From: Fidelibacterota bacterium | GTDB lineage: Bacteria > Fidelibacterota > Marinisomatia > SCGC-AAA003-L08 > JACNLC01 | Direction of reading: 5' to 3' | DNA length: 64,000 bases | Assembly (NCBI GenBank): GCA_018657495.1 | Contig: JABHXA010000011.1 | Coordinates: 39,363 to 103,362 of the forward strand | In this document: positions 26,602 through 36,600 of the stretch, one piece after another | Position numbering within the stretch: the stretch's first letter is position 1 | Layout: every line of letters starts with the position of its first letter | Notes under the pieces: model-generated | Told to the model about the DNA's origin: nothing | Databases searched by the model: none | Seen by the model: only the letters and a program-made list of their open reading frames with translations | Translations under genes and position numbers: made by a program

Positions 26602-29046
26602 ATGCGTGAATATGCCTTGAAAACGATATTCATATTGGCAATGTTACTCCAGCTAGGGTTTGCCCAGGACGAGTATGGCTGTACGGATCCCGAAGCATGC
26701 AATTATAATCCTGATGCAGCTATAGATGATGGTTCCTGTTTATATTTTGATTGTTTTGGTGAATGTGGTGGTGATGCTCTCGAAGACTGCGCCGGTATTT
26801 GTGCTGGTACTACGGTGATGGATTGTATGGGCGTATGTGAGGGTAATTCTCAGATAGACGATTGTGGAGTTTGTGACGGATATAATGAAGATATGGATTG
26901 TGCTGGAGTATGTTTTGGTGATGCCTATGTAGATGATTGCGGTGTATGTGATAACATCCCATATAACGATAATGAGACTATGGATTGTTCGGGGGTATGT
27001 GGCGGTGATGCTGTTGAAGATTGCACCGGTGTGTGTGAGGGAACATCGTTTGAGGACTGTACTGGGGTGTGTGATGGAGATGCCTATGTAGATGATTGTG
27101 GGATTTGCGATGACAATATTAACAATGATAATGTGGACATGGATTGTGCTGGAGAGTGTTATGGGGGAGCATACGAAAATGAATGCGGCTGTGTCGGTGG
27201 AAGCACAGGACATGTTGACGATTACTGTTATGGTTGTACCGATCCAAATGCCGATAATTATGATCCTAATGCCATATTTGCATGTGATGGGGATAATAAC
27301 TGCTGCGAATATTCACCACCGGTTTATGGCGTCGAACTCACCTTCGGATCTGCAGATTACCAAAATGGTATTCTGGAATTACGGATCAATTCTTTTGTTG
27401 ACGTCTCAAGTTTTGATATTGAATTTTATAATGTGAATATTATCAATGTTTCAGATGGACTAACAGAAGAATATAATTATAACATAGTATTTGAGGATAA
27501 CATTGTTCATGGCGAATCCCAGATAGGTATAAATATCCCGCCTGAAAATGATACATTTTTCTTTATCGAGTTGGATAATCCAGCTTATGTACCAATTTTT
27601 ATTACAAATGTGATATTTCAAGATGAGAATAATGAAGAAATTTTGGTGAATTTCTCAGATGTATTTGAGTGGTCACCAACAGGGGCATGGGGCAGTTGTG
27701 AAGATTTGGGATTATACACTGACTGTGATGGAATCTGTTTTGAGGAAATATATCTTGGCTGGCATGGTGATGGGTTTTGTGATGATGACTCATTTGCCAT
27801 CAACTTATTCTGTGATAGCTGGAATTATGATAGTGGTGACTGCAGCGGGGATCCTCTTACTTATATTGAATTTGATAATATTTCAGATGATGGCTGGTTT
27901 ACAATAGAAAGCACAACATTTGCTCAATCAAATGGACAGCCACTAACTGTTCAAGTTGGACAGCCGCTTATTATTGGAGATGGAGGTGAAGAACCTCTCC
28001 CAGAACCAATTATCAATAATGGATGGTACGTATTTTTATCCATTACCAATATTGAAGAAAATATTCTTGAAATTTCAATGAACAATACTGAGGAAATCAG
28101 TGGTTTTCAATTCACTATCATTACGAGTTTTGAAAATTTTACCATCAGTGGTGCTACAGGCGGTTCAGCAGGTAATTCAGGATTTATGATTTCAACAAAT
28201 AATGAGGGGTTGGTTCTGGGGTTTTCTTTAACTGGTTCATCAATAGATGAAATTGAAACATGTAATAATGGACAATTCAGTGACTGCGATGATAATTGTT
28301 ATCCAGCATCGGAAATAATCAATATTGACAATGGCGTTTGTGATGAAGAGTTACCCAATTTGAATTGTGCCAAATGGTGGTATGATGATGGTAGCTGTCT
28401 ATTCCTGCCTTCAGATGATTTACAGTATTACAATAATTTGCTAAACGGGGATCTCAATAATTATTTGAATTTCTATGATAGTACCGGCCTGGGACAATTT
28501 AATACTTTCACGGTAGAATCTGTAGAAGGTGGTGAAGCCGGTGATGAGATTGGACTGCTGGATTATAATGGCATTATTGATATTGGCGGATGTGAAGATG
28601 ATACCGGTGAAATTCTTGTCGGTGCTGGGATTTGGAATGACGAATCACTAGCAATCACAGCATTTGGGTCGATGGATTTCTGCGATGATAACGAGAACAA
28701 TTATGAGCAATTTCCTGGTTGGATTACGAATAACCCAATGATACTATTATATTGGAAAGCATCAGAAAATAAAGTGTACCCTCTTCATTGCAATGAATAT
28801 GATGAAATGTTTTTATGGTCAAGTGACGATCTGGTTATCCCAGCCCTGTCATTAAACGATGCCATATTGTATGATGCAAATTTGGATTGTGATACAAATA
28901 TTTTAGATATCATGCTCATAGTGAATTACGTCCTTGAAGATTATGGAATGGGGTCCATTCAATCATCCATGACTGATACAAATTCGGACAGCAATATTGA
29001 TGTGCTGGATATAGTGGCAATTATTGAATTCATCTTAATGGAATAG
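26602..29046 (+). CDS. Secreted modular Asp/Cys-rich protein with dockerin-like end
   Basis: 814 residues with a signal peptide (LKTIFILAMLLQLGFAQ). Modules in order: a GCTDPEACNYNPDAA repeat (from residue 27), a row of CAGVCxGxxxxDDCGVCD repeats (about 45-200), a second GCTDPNADNYDPNA repeat, a FGSADYQNGILELRINS beta-domain (about 245-360), a Notch/LNR-like Cys segment (WHGDGFCDDDSFAINLFCDS), a beta-domain with GATGGSAGNSGFMISTNN, a GDEIGLLDYNGI module, and a dockerin-like end with two Ca-loop repeats (DANLDCDTNILDIM and DTNSDSNIDVLDIV). It is strongly acidic and probably binds Ca2+. The block from about 27190 to 28395 recurs twice in the giant protein at 30651. Function unknown; a cell-surface or matrix role is likely. 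Confidence 0.85.
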   Translation: MREYALKTIFILAMLLQLGFAQDEYGCTDPEACNYNPDAAIDDGSCLYFDCFGECGGDALEDCAGICAGTTVMDCMGVCEGNSQIDDCGVCDGYNEDMDCAGVCFGDAYVDDCGVCDNIPYNDNETMDCSGVCGGDAVEDCTGVCEGTSFEDCTGVCDGDAYVDDCGICDDNINNDNVDMDCAGECYGGAYENECGCVGGSTGHVDDYCYGCTDPNADNYDPNAIFACDGDNNCCEYSPPVYGVELTFGSADYQNGILELRINSFVDVSSFDIEFYNVNIINVSDGLTEEYNYNIVFEDNIVHGESQIGINIPPENDTFFFIELDNPAYVPIFITNVIFQDENNEEILVNFSDVFEWSPTGAWGSCEDLGLYTDCDGICFEEIYLGWHGDGFCDDDSFAINLFCDSWNYDSGDCSGDPLTYIEFDNISDDGWFTIESTTFAQSNGQPLTVQVGQPLIIGDGGEEPLPEPIINNGWYVFLSITNIEENILEISMNNTEEISGFQFTIITSFENFTISGATGGSAGNSGFMISTNNEGLVLGFSLTGSSIDEIETCNNGQFSDCDDNCYPASEIINIDNGVCDEELPNLNCAKWWYDDGSCLFLPSDDLQYYNNLLNGDLNNYLNFYDSTGLGQFNTFTVESVEGGEAGDEIGLLDYNGIIDIGGCEDDTGEILVGAGIWNDESLAITAFGSMDFCDDNENNYEQFPGWITNNPMILLYWKASENKVYPLHCNEYDEMFLWSSDDLVIPALSLNDAILYDANLDCDTNILDIMLIVNYVLEDYGMGSIQSSMTDTNSDSNIDVLDIVAIIEFILME

Positions 29047-29084
29047 ATTAAAAATCATCTAATCCAATATTCATATAAAAATTC

Positions 29085-29216
29085 ATGGACCTCACCCCTG
29101 CCTCCGGCAGACCCTCTCCTCAGCAGGAGAGGGAGGAATCCTAAGAAGTTTTTCCCCTGACAAGGGGAAATGTCCGAAGGACAATGGGGTCCCAAAGTGC
29201 CTGCCTACCGAAGACG
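29085..29216. repeat. Cluster of three perfect hairpins between secreted-protein genes
   Basis: Three back-to-back perfect inverted repeats: CCCTCTCCT-CAGC-AGGAGAGGG (29112-29133), TTTCCCCT-GACA-AGGGGAAA (29151-29170) and TGTCC-GAA-GGACA (29171-29183). The base composition is far richer in G and C than the neighbouring genes. This looks like a mosaic of intergenic repeat elements, not coding sequence. Confidence 0.7.
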
Positions 29217-29217
29217 G

Positions 29218-29300
29218 GCCTGCCTGCCGTAGGCTGGAAAATTTATAAAGTGGAGAATCTAAAAACACTGGGTTCTCTGGACCAGTCCTTCAGGGCTGGT
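29218..29300. repeat. Direct repeat copy A, upstream of the UxxU gene
   Basis: About 83 bases starting with GCCTGCCTGCCGTAGGCTGG and ending with the hairpin CCAGTCC-TTCA-GGGCTGG. It matches copy B at 30281-30362 at roughly nine positions in ten by eye. The two copies flank the gene at 29332-30234. Confidence 0.85.
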
Positions 29301-29331
29301 ATAAAAAGTAAGAAACGTAATAGGAGAAAAA

Positions 29332-30234
29332 ATGAAAATTTATATTATTATTATGACCGTATTTAGTGTTTTCCTATTTGGTTCACAGGATCAATGTGAC
29401 ATCGAAAATGATTTTCCCGTGAGTCGAATTAATTATGATATAGGTGATACAATGAGTCTGGAAGATCAGATGATAGAACATGATGTCTGTTATGGTGTCT
29501 TCCCAACAGATATTTTCAGGTTCATCGATGTGAATGGTGCCGAAAACGGAGGTGACTATAAGGTTACTATGGTCCGCATGAATGCATCTTGGTGAGACAT
29601 CTGATATTATACCATCGTAGTTTACGATGAAATATTGGAGTATTGGCAGGATGATGACAGGGTATTACTGGTCAATAATTTTGACGATCCAGGCGACCCA
29701 TATTATTGCGATGAATGGGGAGAGTTTCATGAACAAAGTCCGTTAGTTCTTGATGATGAAGGAGACATGATTCATGGCTGGCTCCATGATAGCTGGAATG
29801 CCTATCCAACGTATGCGTTCATTGACCACAACATGACTATTTATTCAAAAGAGCGCATTGATAATATGGAAGAGGCAAATTTTATTATCAGTGAAATGCT
29901 ATTCAATATGGATCAAGACAATTTTGATCTCGATGAGGATGGAATATTAAATCCAGATGATAATTGTATTGATGATTATAATCCAGATCAGGAGGATATG
30001 GATGCAGATGGCATAGGCGATGTCTGTGACGATTGCTATAATAATGTCGGTGATGTGAACGATGATTTGATTATTGATATCCTTGATATCGTCGTTTCAA
30101 TAAATATTATTTTGAGTGGAAGTAGTGACGATTATACTGAATGTGAAATAGCAAATTCAGACTATAATCTAGATGGAATTACCAATGTATTGGATATTAT
30201 TCAAATGGTTAACCACATATTGGGGAATATGTGA
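29332..30234 (+). CDS. Exported thioredoxin-fold protein with UxxU motif (candidate selenoprotein), dockerin-like tail
   Basis: One reading frame of 300 residues interrupted only by two TGA codons at 29593-29595 and 29602-29604 (residues 88 and 91), giving N-A-S-W-U-D-I-U-Y-Y. This is exactly where a thioredoxin-fold protein has W-C-x-x-C: a strand (YKVTMVRMNAS) precedes, a helix follows and the cis-proline loop appears at AYPTYAFIDHN (Pro159). Start ATG has TAGGAG upstream; the signal peptide is KIYIIIMTVFSVFLFGSQ. After the fold come a TSP3-like Asp segment (DGILNPDDNCIDDYNPDQED, DADGIGDVCDDC) and a dockerin-like end (GDVNDDLIIDILDIV, NSDYNLDGITNVLDII). TGA is an ordinary stop in neighbouring genes, so a changed genetic code is unlikely. 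A SECIS-like hairpin lies just downstream. The likely role is extracytoplasmic thiol or peroxide redox work. If no Sec machinery exists in this genome, it would be a pseudogene. Confidence 0.78.
29604..29635 (+). promoter_or_regulatory. Bacterial SECIS-like hairpin after the two in-frame TGA codons
   Basis: CATCGTA (29613-29619) and TACGATG (29623-29629) form a perfect 7-bp stem with the loop GTT, so a G is the first loop base, as bacterial SECIS models require. An outer stem ATATT/AATAT (29604-29608, 29631-29635) extends it beyond an internal loop. The loop lies 24 bases after the first TGA and 15 after the second, near the usual range. Function is inferred from form and place. Confidence 0.6.
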
Positions 30235-30259
30235 AAAATAGGCTGTCTAGCTGATGACA

Positions 30260-30362
30260 GGCAGGTCTACAGAAGGCAGACCTGCCTGCCGTAGGCTGGA
30301 AAAGTTTATAAAGTAGGGAATCTAAAGCACTGGGTTCTCTAGACCAGTCCTTCAGGGCTGGT
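30260..30362. repeat. Direct repeat copy B with extra hairpin, downstream of the UxxU gene
   Basis: GGCAGGTCT (30260-30268) pairs with AGACCTGCC (30278-30286). From 30281 to 30362 the sequence repeats copy A (29218-29300), ending in the same CCAGTCC-TTCA-GGGCTGG hairpin. Confidence 0.85.
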
Positions 30363-30506
30363 TGAAAAACATAGAAAAAAATGCTAGGATAATCAGTCCT
30401 TTAGGGCTGGGTTTGAATGTGGAAAATTTTATGATAGCCTAGTCCTTTAAAGCAGGTTAAAAAGATTGAAAAAATTGTTAGGATAACCACTCCTTCAGGA
30501 CTGGTT
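30344..30506. repeat. Tandem array of four degenerate ~48-bp hairpin units
   Basis: The element (C)CAGTCCTT(C/T)AGGGCTGG recurs with its AGTCC core at 30346, 30395, 30441 and 30489, i.e. 46-49 bases apart. Between the hairpins an A-rich spacer with a recurring AGGATAA is kept. Each unit can fold into a short stem with a TTCA-like loop. The units are too divergent and too short for CRISPR repeats. The rest of the 30235-30650 gap is AT-rich leader of the giant gene. Confidence 0.65.
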
Positions 30507-30650
30507 TAAAAAGGGGATAAATCATCATCAAAAAAATAATTTGTCCTATTGATACATCTAAAAACAAGATTAATCGATAAATTAGTATTATAAGAGAAAA
30601 TAATTCTCTAAATTAGATTAATTCCTGACGGAATTTCAACCGGAGTAATT

Positions 30651-33600
30651 ATGAAAAAATCATTATTTTTTATTTTCTTGATATGCTTCACCAGCATCTC
30701 ATTTGGACAATATTACAATGTCACCCTCGACCCAACCGGAGAATATCAACTCATCATCTTTGAAAACTCCATCTCCAGTTTAAATCCTGGAGATGAAATT
30801 GGTGTGTTTGACCAAAATGGTATTCAGAATTCAGGTGATTGCTCAAACCAACTTGGGGAGTTACTGGTGGGAGCTGGAGTATACTCCGGATCTCAATTTG
30901 ATATTTCTGCTATTGGCTCATTAGATTATTGCGGTTTTGGCGGATTTCAATGGTCTGGATATGTTGAAGGAAATCCAATATTTATAAAAATTTACAAACC
31001 TGATCTGCAGATGGAATTCATACCAACCATCACCTTTCAAGCAGGGAGTGGTGAATTTGGTGACTTACTCATATCAATCTCAGAACTCACTCTGGAAGGA
31101 TTTGGCTGTACTGATCCAGAAGCACTCAATTATGACCCTGAAGCCATTTATGATGACGGCAACTGTGAGTATGAGACCCTCATAGATGCACCAACCAATT
31201 TGACAGCTGATGGGGGTGATGGCAATATAGCCTTAATGTGGAATAGTGTGAACATGGATGGTAATCGTGCCGATGTGACATTATGGATCTCTGATGTAAC
31301 AGAAGATAACATCGAAATATCGATGATAAATACGGTTGCAGCAGTGAATTTTCAATTTGATATCATTGCAGGGGAAAACCTTGAAGCATTTATCATTTCG
31401 GCAAATGGCGGTATTGCAGAAACGTTAGGGTACAATGTTGTGACAAACCCAGATGGACTTGTACTGGGTTACTCCTTGTCATTAACCCCAATTCCCCCCG
31501 GTGAATATGTGTTGGTTAACATAGAATGGGCTCATACTGGGGATAATGATTTCATCGATCTTGGTGAAGGTATATTTCCAGAGGGAGATCCTCCCTATAA
31601 TGAACTATCAATAAACTACGGTGCTCCATATTGTTATGGGAATTGTTTTGACCCATCTGACATCACATATAATCTATATCGCGACGGATTATTATACGAT
31701 GGGAGTATTGATTACACTATTTATGACGATGGCGGCTTAGGATATTCTGAAACCCATTGTTATACCGTTACAGCAACTGATGGCACGAGTGAATCAGGTC
31801 ATTCTAATGAAGCCTGCGCCACAACCTTTAGTTCTGGCTGCGCTGATCCTGAGGCATGCAATTATGACCCAGATTCAGTTATTGACGATGACTGCTGGTA
31901 TCCGGAAGATGAGGGTTGGTGTGATTGCGATGGCAACATACTCGACTGTGCTGGTGTTTGCGGTGGCACAGCCTATTTTGATGAATGCGGTTTATGTGAT
32001 GACATCCCAGAAAATGACAATGATTGTATGCCTAATCCACCTGAGAATCTTACCGCAGAAGGTGGGCTAAACAATATTTCACTGCAATGGGAAGCTCCCA
32101 GCCAACCAGCAAATCGCAATTTTGCATACCTCTATATTTCAGATGCAACAGATGAATTTCTTGAAATCAGTTTGAGCAATGATGTAAATGTCCATGGCGT
32201 GCAGTTCAATATCGATGCAGAGGATTTACAACCCGTATTTAATGGTATCGGTGGCGGCTCTTCTGAAGAATCAGGTTTTGAGTCATTTGTTAATGAGAAT
32301 GGTTTAGTCCTCGGTTACGATATAGCCGGTGGGTACATACCGCCTGGGAATTCCGTCCTATTATATGTCTATTGGGATATTCAGGGTACAGATGCCTGGA
32401 TTTCACTTGATAATATCATTGTTGCAGCGATAAATGGGGAAATAGTAAATGTCAATCCCACCCCGCATTACTGTTATGGCGAATGTTCTCAAATTATTAC
32501 ATACAATATTTATAGGGATAATTTGCTCATTGCCGGTGGCATTGAAAATTTATTTTTTACTGATAATTCAGTTGAGGATATTGAAATACACGAATATTAT
32601 GTCACAGCATTTGATGGATATTTTGAATCACAGCCCTCAAATTCAGCCTTTGCGAATATCACTTATTTAGATTGTTTTGGTACTCCCGACGGTTCTGCAA
32701 TAATAGATGCCTGTGGTTATTGCTGTGATGGAGATACCGGTGTTGAATGTTCATATTGGGCCAATTCAATTGACTTTGGTGGTGCTTATGACTGTTATGG
32801 TCAATGTGATGGCAGCGCCTATAATAACGAATGTGGTTGTGTCGAAGGAAGTACAGGAGATGATTTTGACTTTTGTTATGGCTGCACCGATCCTGATGCA
32901 ATCAACTACGACCCTGAAGCATTATTTGAATGTAATGGAGATAATAGCTGCTGTGAGTATCCGCCTCCTGACCCTGATATAAATATTACATTTGGAAATG
33001 CCGATTACTGGAATGATAGACTTGAAATAATGATAAGTTCACAGGTGGATGTACATTCATTTTCTATAGATTTTTTTGGCACAAATATTATCGATGTTTT
33101 TGGTGGACTCAGCGAAGATATGGGATTCACAATTGCATTTACAGATAGCCATGTGGAGGGTGAAGCACAAGAAGCATTGTTACCGGCTTCTCTCGGTACA
33201 CTTTTCTATTTTGAATTGGATAATCTTGGTTATGCCCAATTTATCATATCCAGCGCAATATTTTATGATGAGTATGGGCAGGAAATATTAACCGATTATT
33301 TTGATACTTTTGAATGGACACCAGATGGCGGATGGGGAAGCTGTGAGGATCAAGGACTCTATACTGATTGTGATGGTAACTGTTTTGAAGAAAATTACCT
33401 CGATTGGCAAGGTGATGGTTATTGTGATGATAATTCATTTGGTATAAATCTTTTCTGTGATCTTTGGGATTATGATCAAGGTGATTGCACCGGAGAGCCA
33501 TTGTTATACCTTGATGTTGACGGCATAACAGAAAACGGCTGGTTTTCAATAGAAAATGCCATACTTTCAGGATATGGCGGTAATCAATTAGATGTCCAGA

Positions 33601-36600
33601 TCGGACCACCCTTAATTATTGGTGACGGTGGAAGTATTCCTATTCCTGAAACTGAGGTTCTCCCAGATTGGCAGGTTTACATTTCTATTACAAATTATGA
33701 AGACAATCAAATTGAGGTTTCTATAAATAATACTGTGGGTATTGCCGGATTTCAATTCCAGCTAATCAATGGATTTGAAGAATTGATACTTGAAGGAGGT
33801 GGTGGCGGTTCAGCCAGTGAAGCCGGTTTCATGATTTCGACAAATAACTCCGGATTGGTATTGGGATTTTCCCTCACTGGTAGCTCTATTGATGACCTGG
33901 ATACATGTGACAGTGACCAATTCAGTGATTGCGAAAATGATTGTTATCCAATAACAGATATGATCTATCTGGGAAATGGAGATTGCAATGATAATTCGCC
34001 AAATCTGGATTGCAGTAAATGGTGGTTTGATGATGGCGATTGTATTCCATATCAAGAGATGGATTGTGCTGGGGTAGTCGATGGGGATGCCTTTGAAAAC
34101 GAATGCGGCTGCGTTGGAGGCACCACCGGTTTGGAACCGGACTTCTGTTATGGCTGTACTGACCCTGATGCTGAAAACTATGATCCCGATGCATTGTTTG
34201 AATGTTATGGCGACAATAGCTGCTGTGAGTATCCTCCTCCTTCAACAGATGTAGAAATCACCTTTGGTTATGCAAATTATTCAGATAATACACTTGAATT
34301 AATGATCAACTCATTTGTTGAAGTTTCCAATTTTGAAATTGATTTCTACGGTACAAATATTATAGATGTATTCGGTGGAGTCACTTCAGACTATGGTTAT
34401 AATATAGATTTCACTTCTACCCATGTTCAGGGTGATCCACAAGGAGCCGGAAATCTCCCTGCATCCAATGAAACTTTATTTTTTCTTGAATTGGATAATC
34501 CCGGTTTTGCTCAAATTATCATATCACTCGTTTCATTCTATGATGAGAATGGCGAAGAGTTATTAGTGAATTATTTTGATTCATTTGAATGGGCACAAAC
34601 AAGTGAATGCGATGATCAGGGTCTCTACACGGATTGTGAAGGTAACTGTTTTGGAGAAAATTATCTGAATTGGCATGGTGATGGATATTGCGATGACGGC
34701 GCATATAGTGTCAATCTTTTTTGTGATGTCTGGGATTATGATCTGGGTGACTGTAGCGGAGATCCTCTAACATTTCTTGTAGTTGATGGCATTACCGATA
34801 ATGGTTGGTTTTCTATCGAAGATCCGATTTTTTCTGGATCTCCTGGACAACCACAGCTCACCGTTCAGGTAGGTCCCCCTTTAATGATTGGTAATGGTGG
34901 TGACGTCACTGTTCCTGAAACTATTATCTATTCTGATTGGGATGTATTTATATCGATTACAAATTATGAAAACAATGTTCTTGAGATATCAATGAACAAT
35001 TCAACCCCAATAGCAGGTTTTCAATTCCAAATTGTTACTGGTTTTGAAAATTTTTCCCTATTAGGGGCAAGTGGCGGGTCAGCTGATGAAGTTCCCGGCT
35101 TCCAGGTTTCAACGAGCAATGAAGGAATGGTTTTGGCATTTACATTTGGAAATGGTAGCATAGATGAAATTGATAGCTGTGAAGAAAATCAGTTCAGTGA
35201 CTGTGATGATATCTGCTACCCAATTGACAATTTGATTTATCTAGGCGATGGAGAATGCAATGATGGCTCTGACAATCTACCAAATATGAATTGCTCCAAA
35301 TGGTGGTTTGATGATGCTGATTGTGAATATTGGGAGTACGACTGTGCTGGTGTTCCTGGTGGCGATGCTTACGAAAACGAATGCGGTTGCATAGGCGGTT
35401 CCACGGGTCTGGAACCAGATTTCTGTTATGGTTGTCTTGATCCCAATGCTCTGAATTACGATGAACAATATACTATCTATGATGGATCATGTTATTATTG
35501 TACACCTGGTGATGTAAACGGTGATGGTGGAATAGATATACTTGATTATGTTGCATTATTAAATTATATAGAATTTGGAGGTGAGTATAATCCCTGCATG
35601 GATTACAATGGAGATGGCAGTGTTGATGGTTCTGATGGAGCAATCATATATGACTATGTGATATATGGTTTTGGTGATTTAGTTCCTGAGACGGAATTTG
35701 GATATACCGAAACCACCATGTGCAAAATAGAAGACGATCCTCTCAATAGTCTGGAAATTACCATTTCACACGATCCAAACATTGTGATTTCTATCATTGC
35801 CGAAACATCTTTAACCGATTATTATGAGTTTGAAAATACAACTACAATCCTCATGCTGGATGTGGCCGGTAATGACCTATTTTATACTGATATTCCGTTT
35901 GAAATCATCAACCTTGATGCAGCTACTACTCAGGGAGAAAATCAGGTAGATCTACTATATGATGCCTGTGATTTTCAGGCCCCAGTTTTTGGGTGCTCAG
36001 ACCCGGAAGCATGTAATTATAATCCAGAAGTAACGGTCGATGATGGCAGTTGTACGTTTCCTGATTGCGCTGGAGATTGTTATGGAGATGCCTTTGAAAA
36101 TGAATGTGGTTGTGTTGAAGGCAGTACAGGATTGGATGAACACTATTGTTATGGATGTACAGATCCATATGCTGTCAACTACGATGAAGATGCCACGATT
36201 GATGATGGTAGCTGTATTTATGAAAGCCAGAATGGAATCTTCATTTCCAATGTTACCGATCAATACATTGAAATATTTATGTCAAATGACGAGGATGTCT
36301 ATGGATTTCAATTCAATCTGGTAGCAGATGGTATACTGGAAGCAGAATTTGGATATGCAAGTGGTGGCAGCGCGAGTGAACACAGTTTTATACTATCAAC
36401 AAATTTAGATGGATTAGTTCTTGGATTTGCATTGACAGGTAGTTTCATCCCAGCTGGAAATGCCATTCTATGTTATGTAGAATGGACACATGCTGATACT
36501 TCGGGATTCATTTCAATAGACAATACGATATTTTCTGGTGCAGGTGGATCACAAATGGATTTTGATAATGGCGATCCATTTCAATTTGACGAAGGAGGAG

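Noticed and set aside
29593..29604. A changed genetic code in which TGA is sense
   Set aside because: TGA ends several clear genes here (polyprenyl synthase, glycosyltransferase, lipA, lon), and Trp is written TGG throughout.
29332..30234. Reading 29332-29595 and 29635-30234 as two separate genes or a decayed pseudogene
   Set aside because: Both parts are in one frame, the breaks fall exactly on the two CxxC codons, and no other damage is seen. A pseudogene remains the fallback if the genome lacks Sec machinery.
30344..30506. Regularly spaced repeats resembling a CRISPR array
   Set aside because: Only four units, the repeat core is about 17 bases and degenerate, spacers resemble each other, and no cas gene is near.
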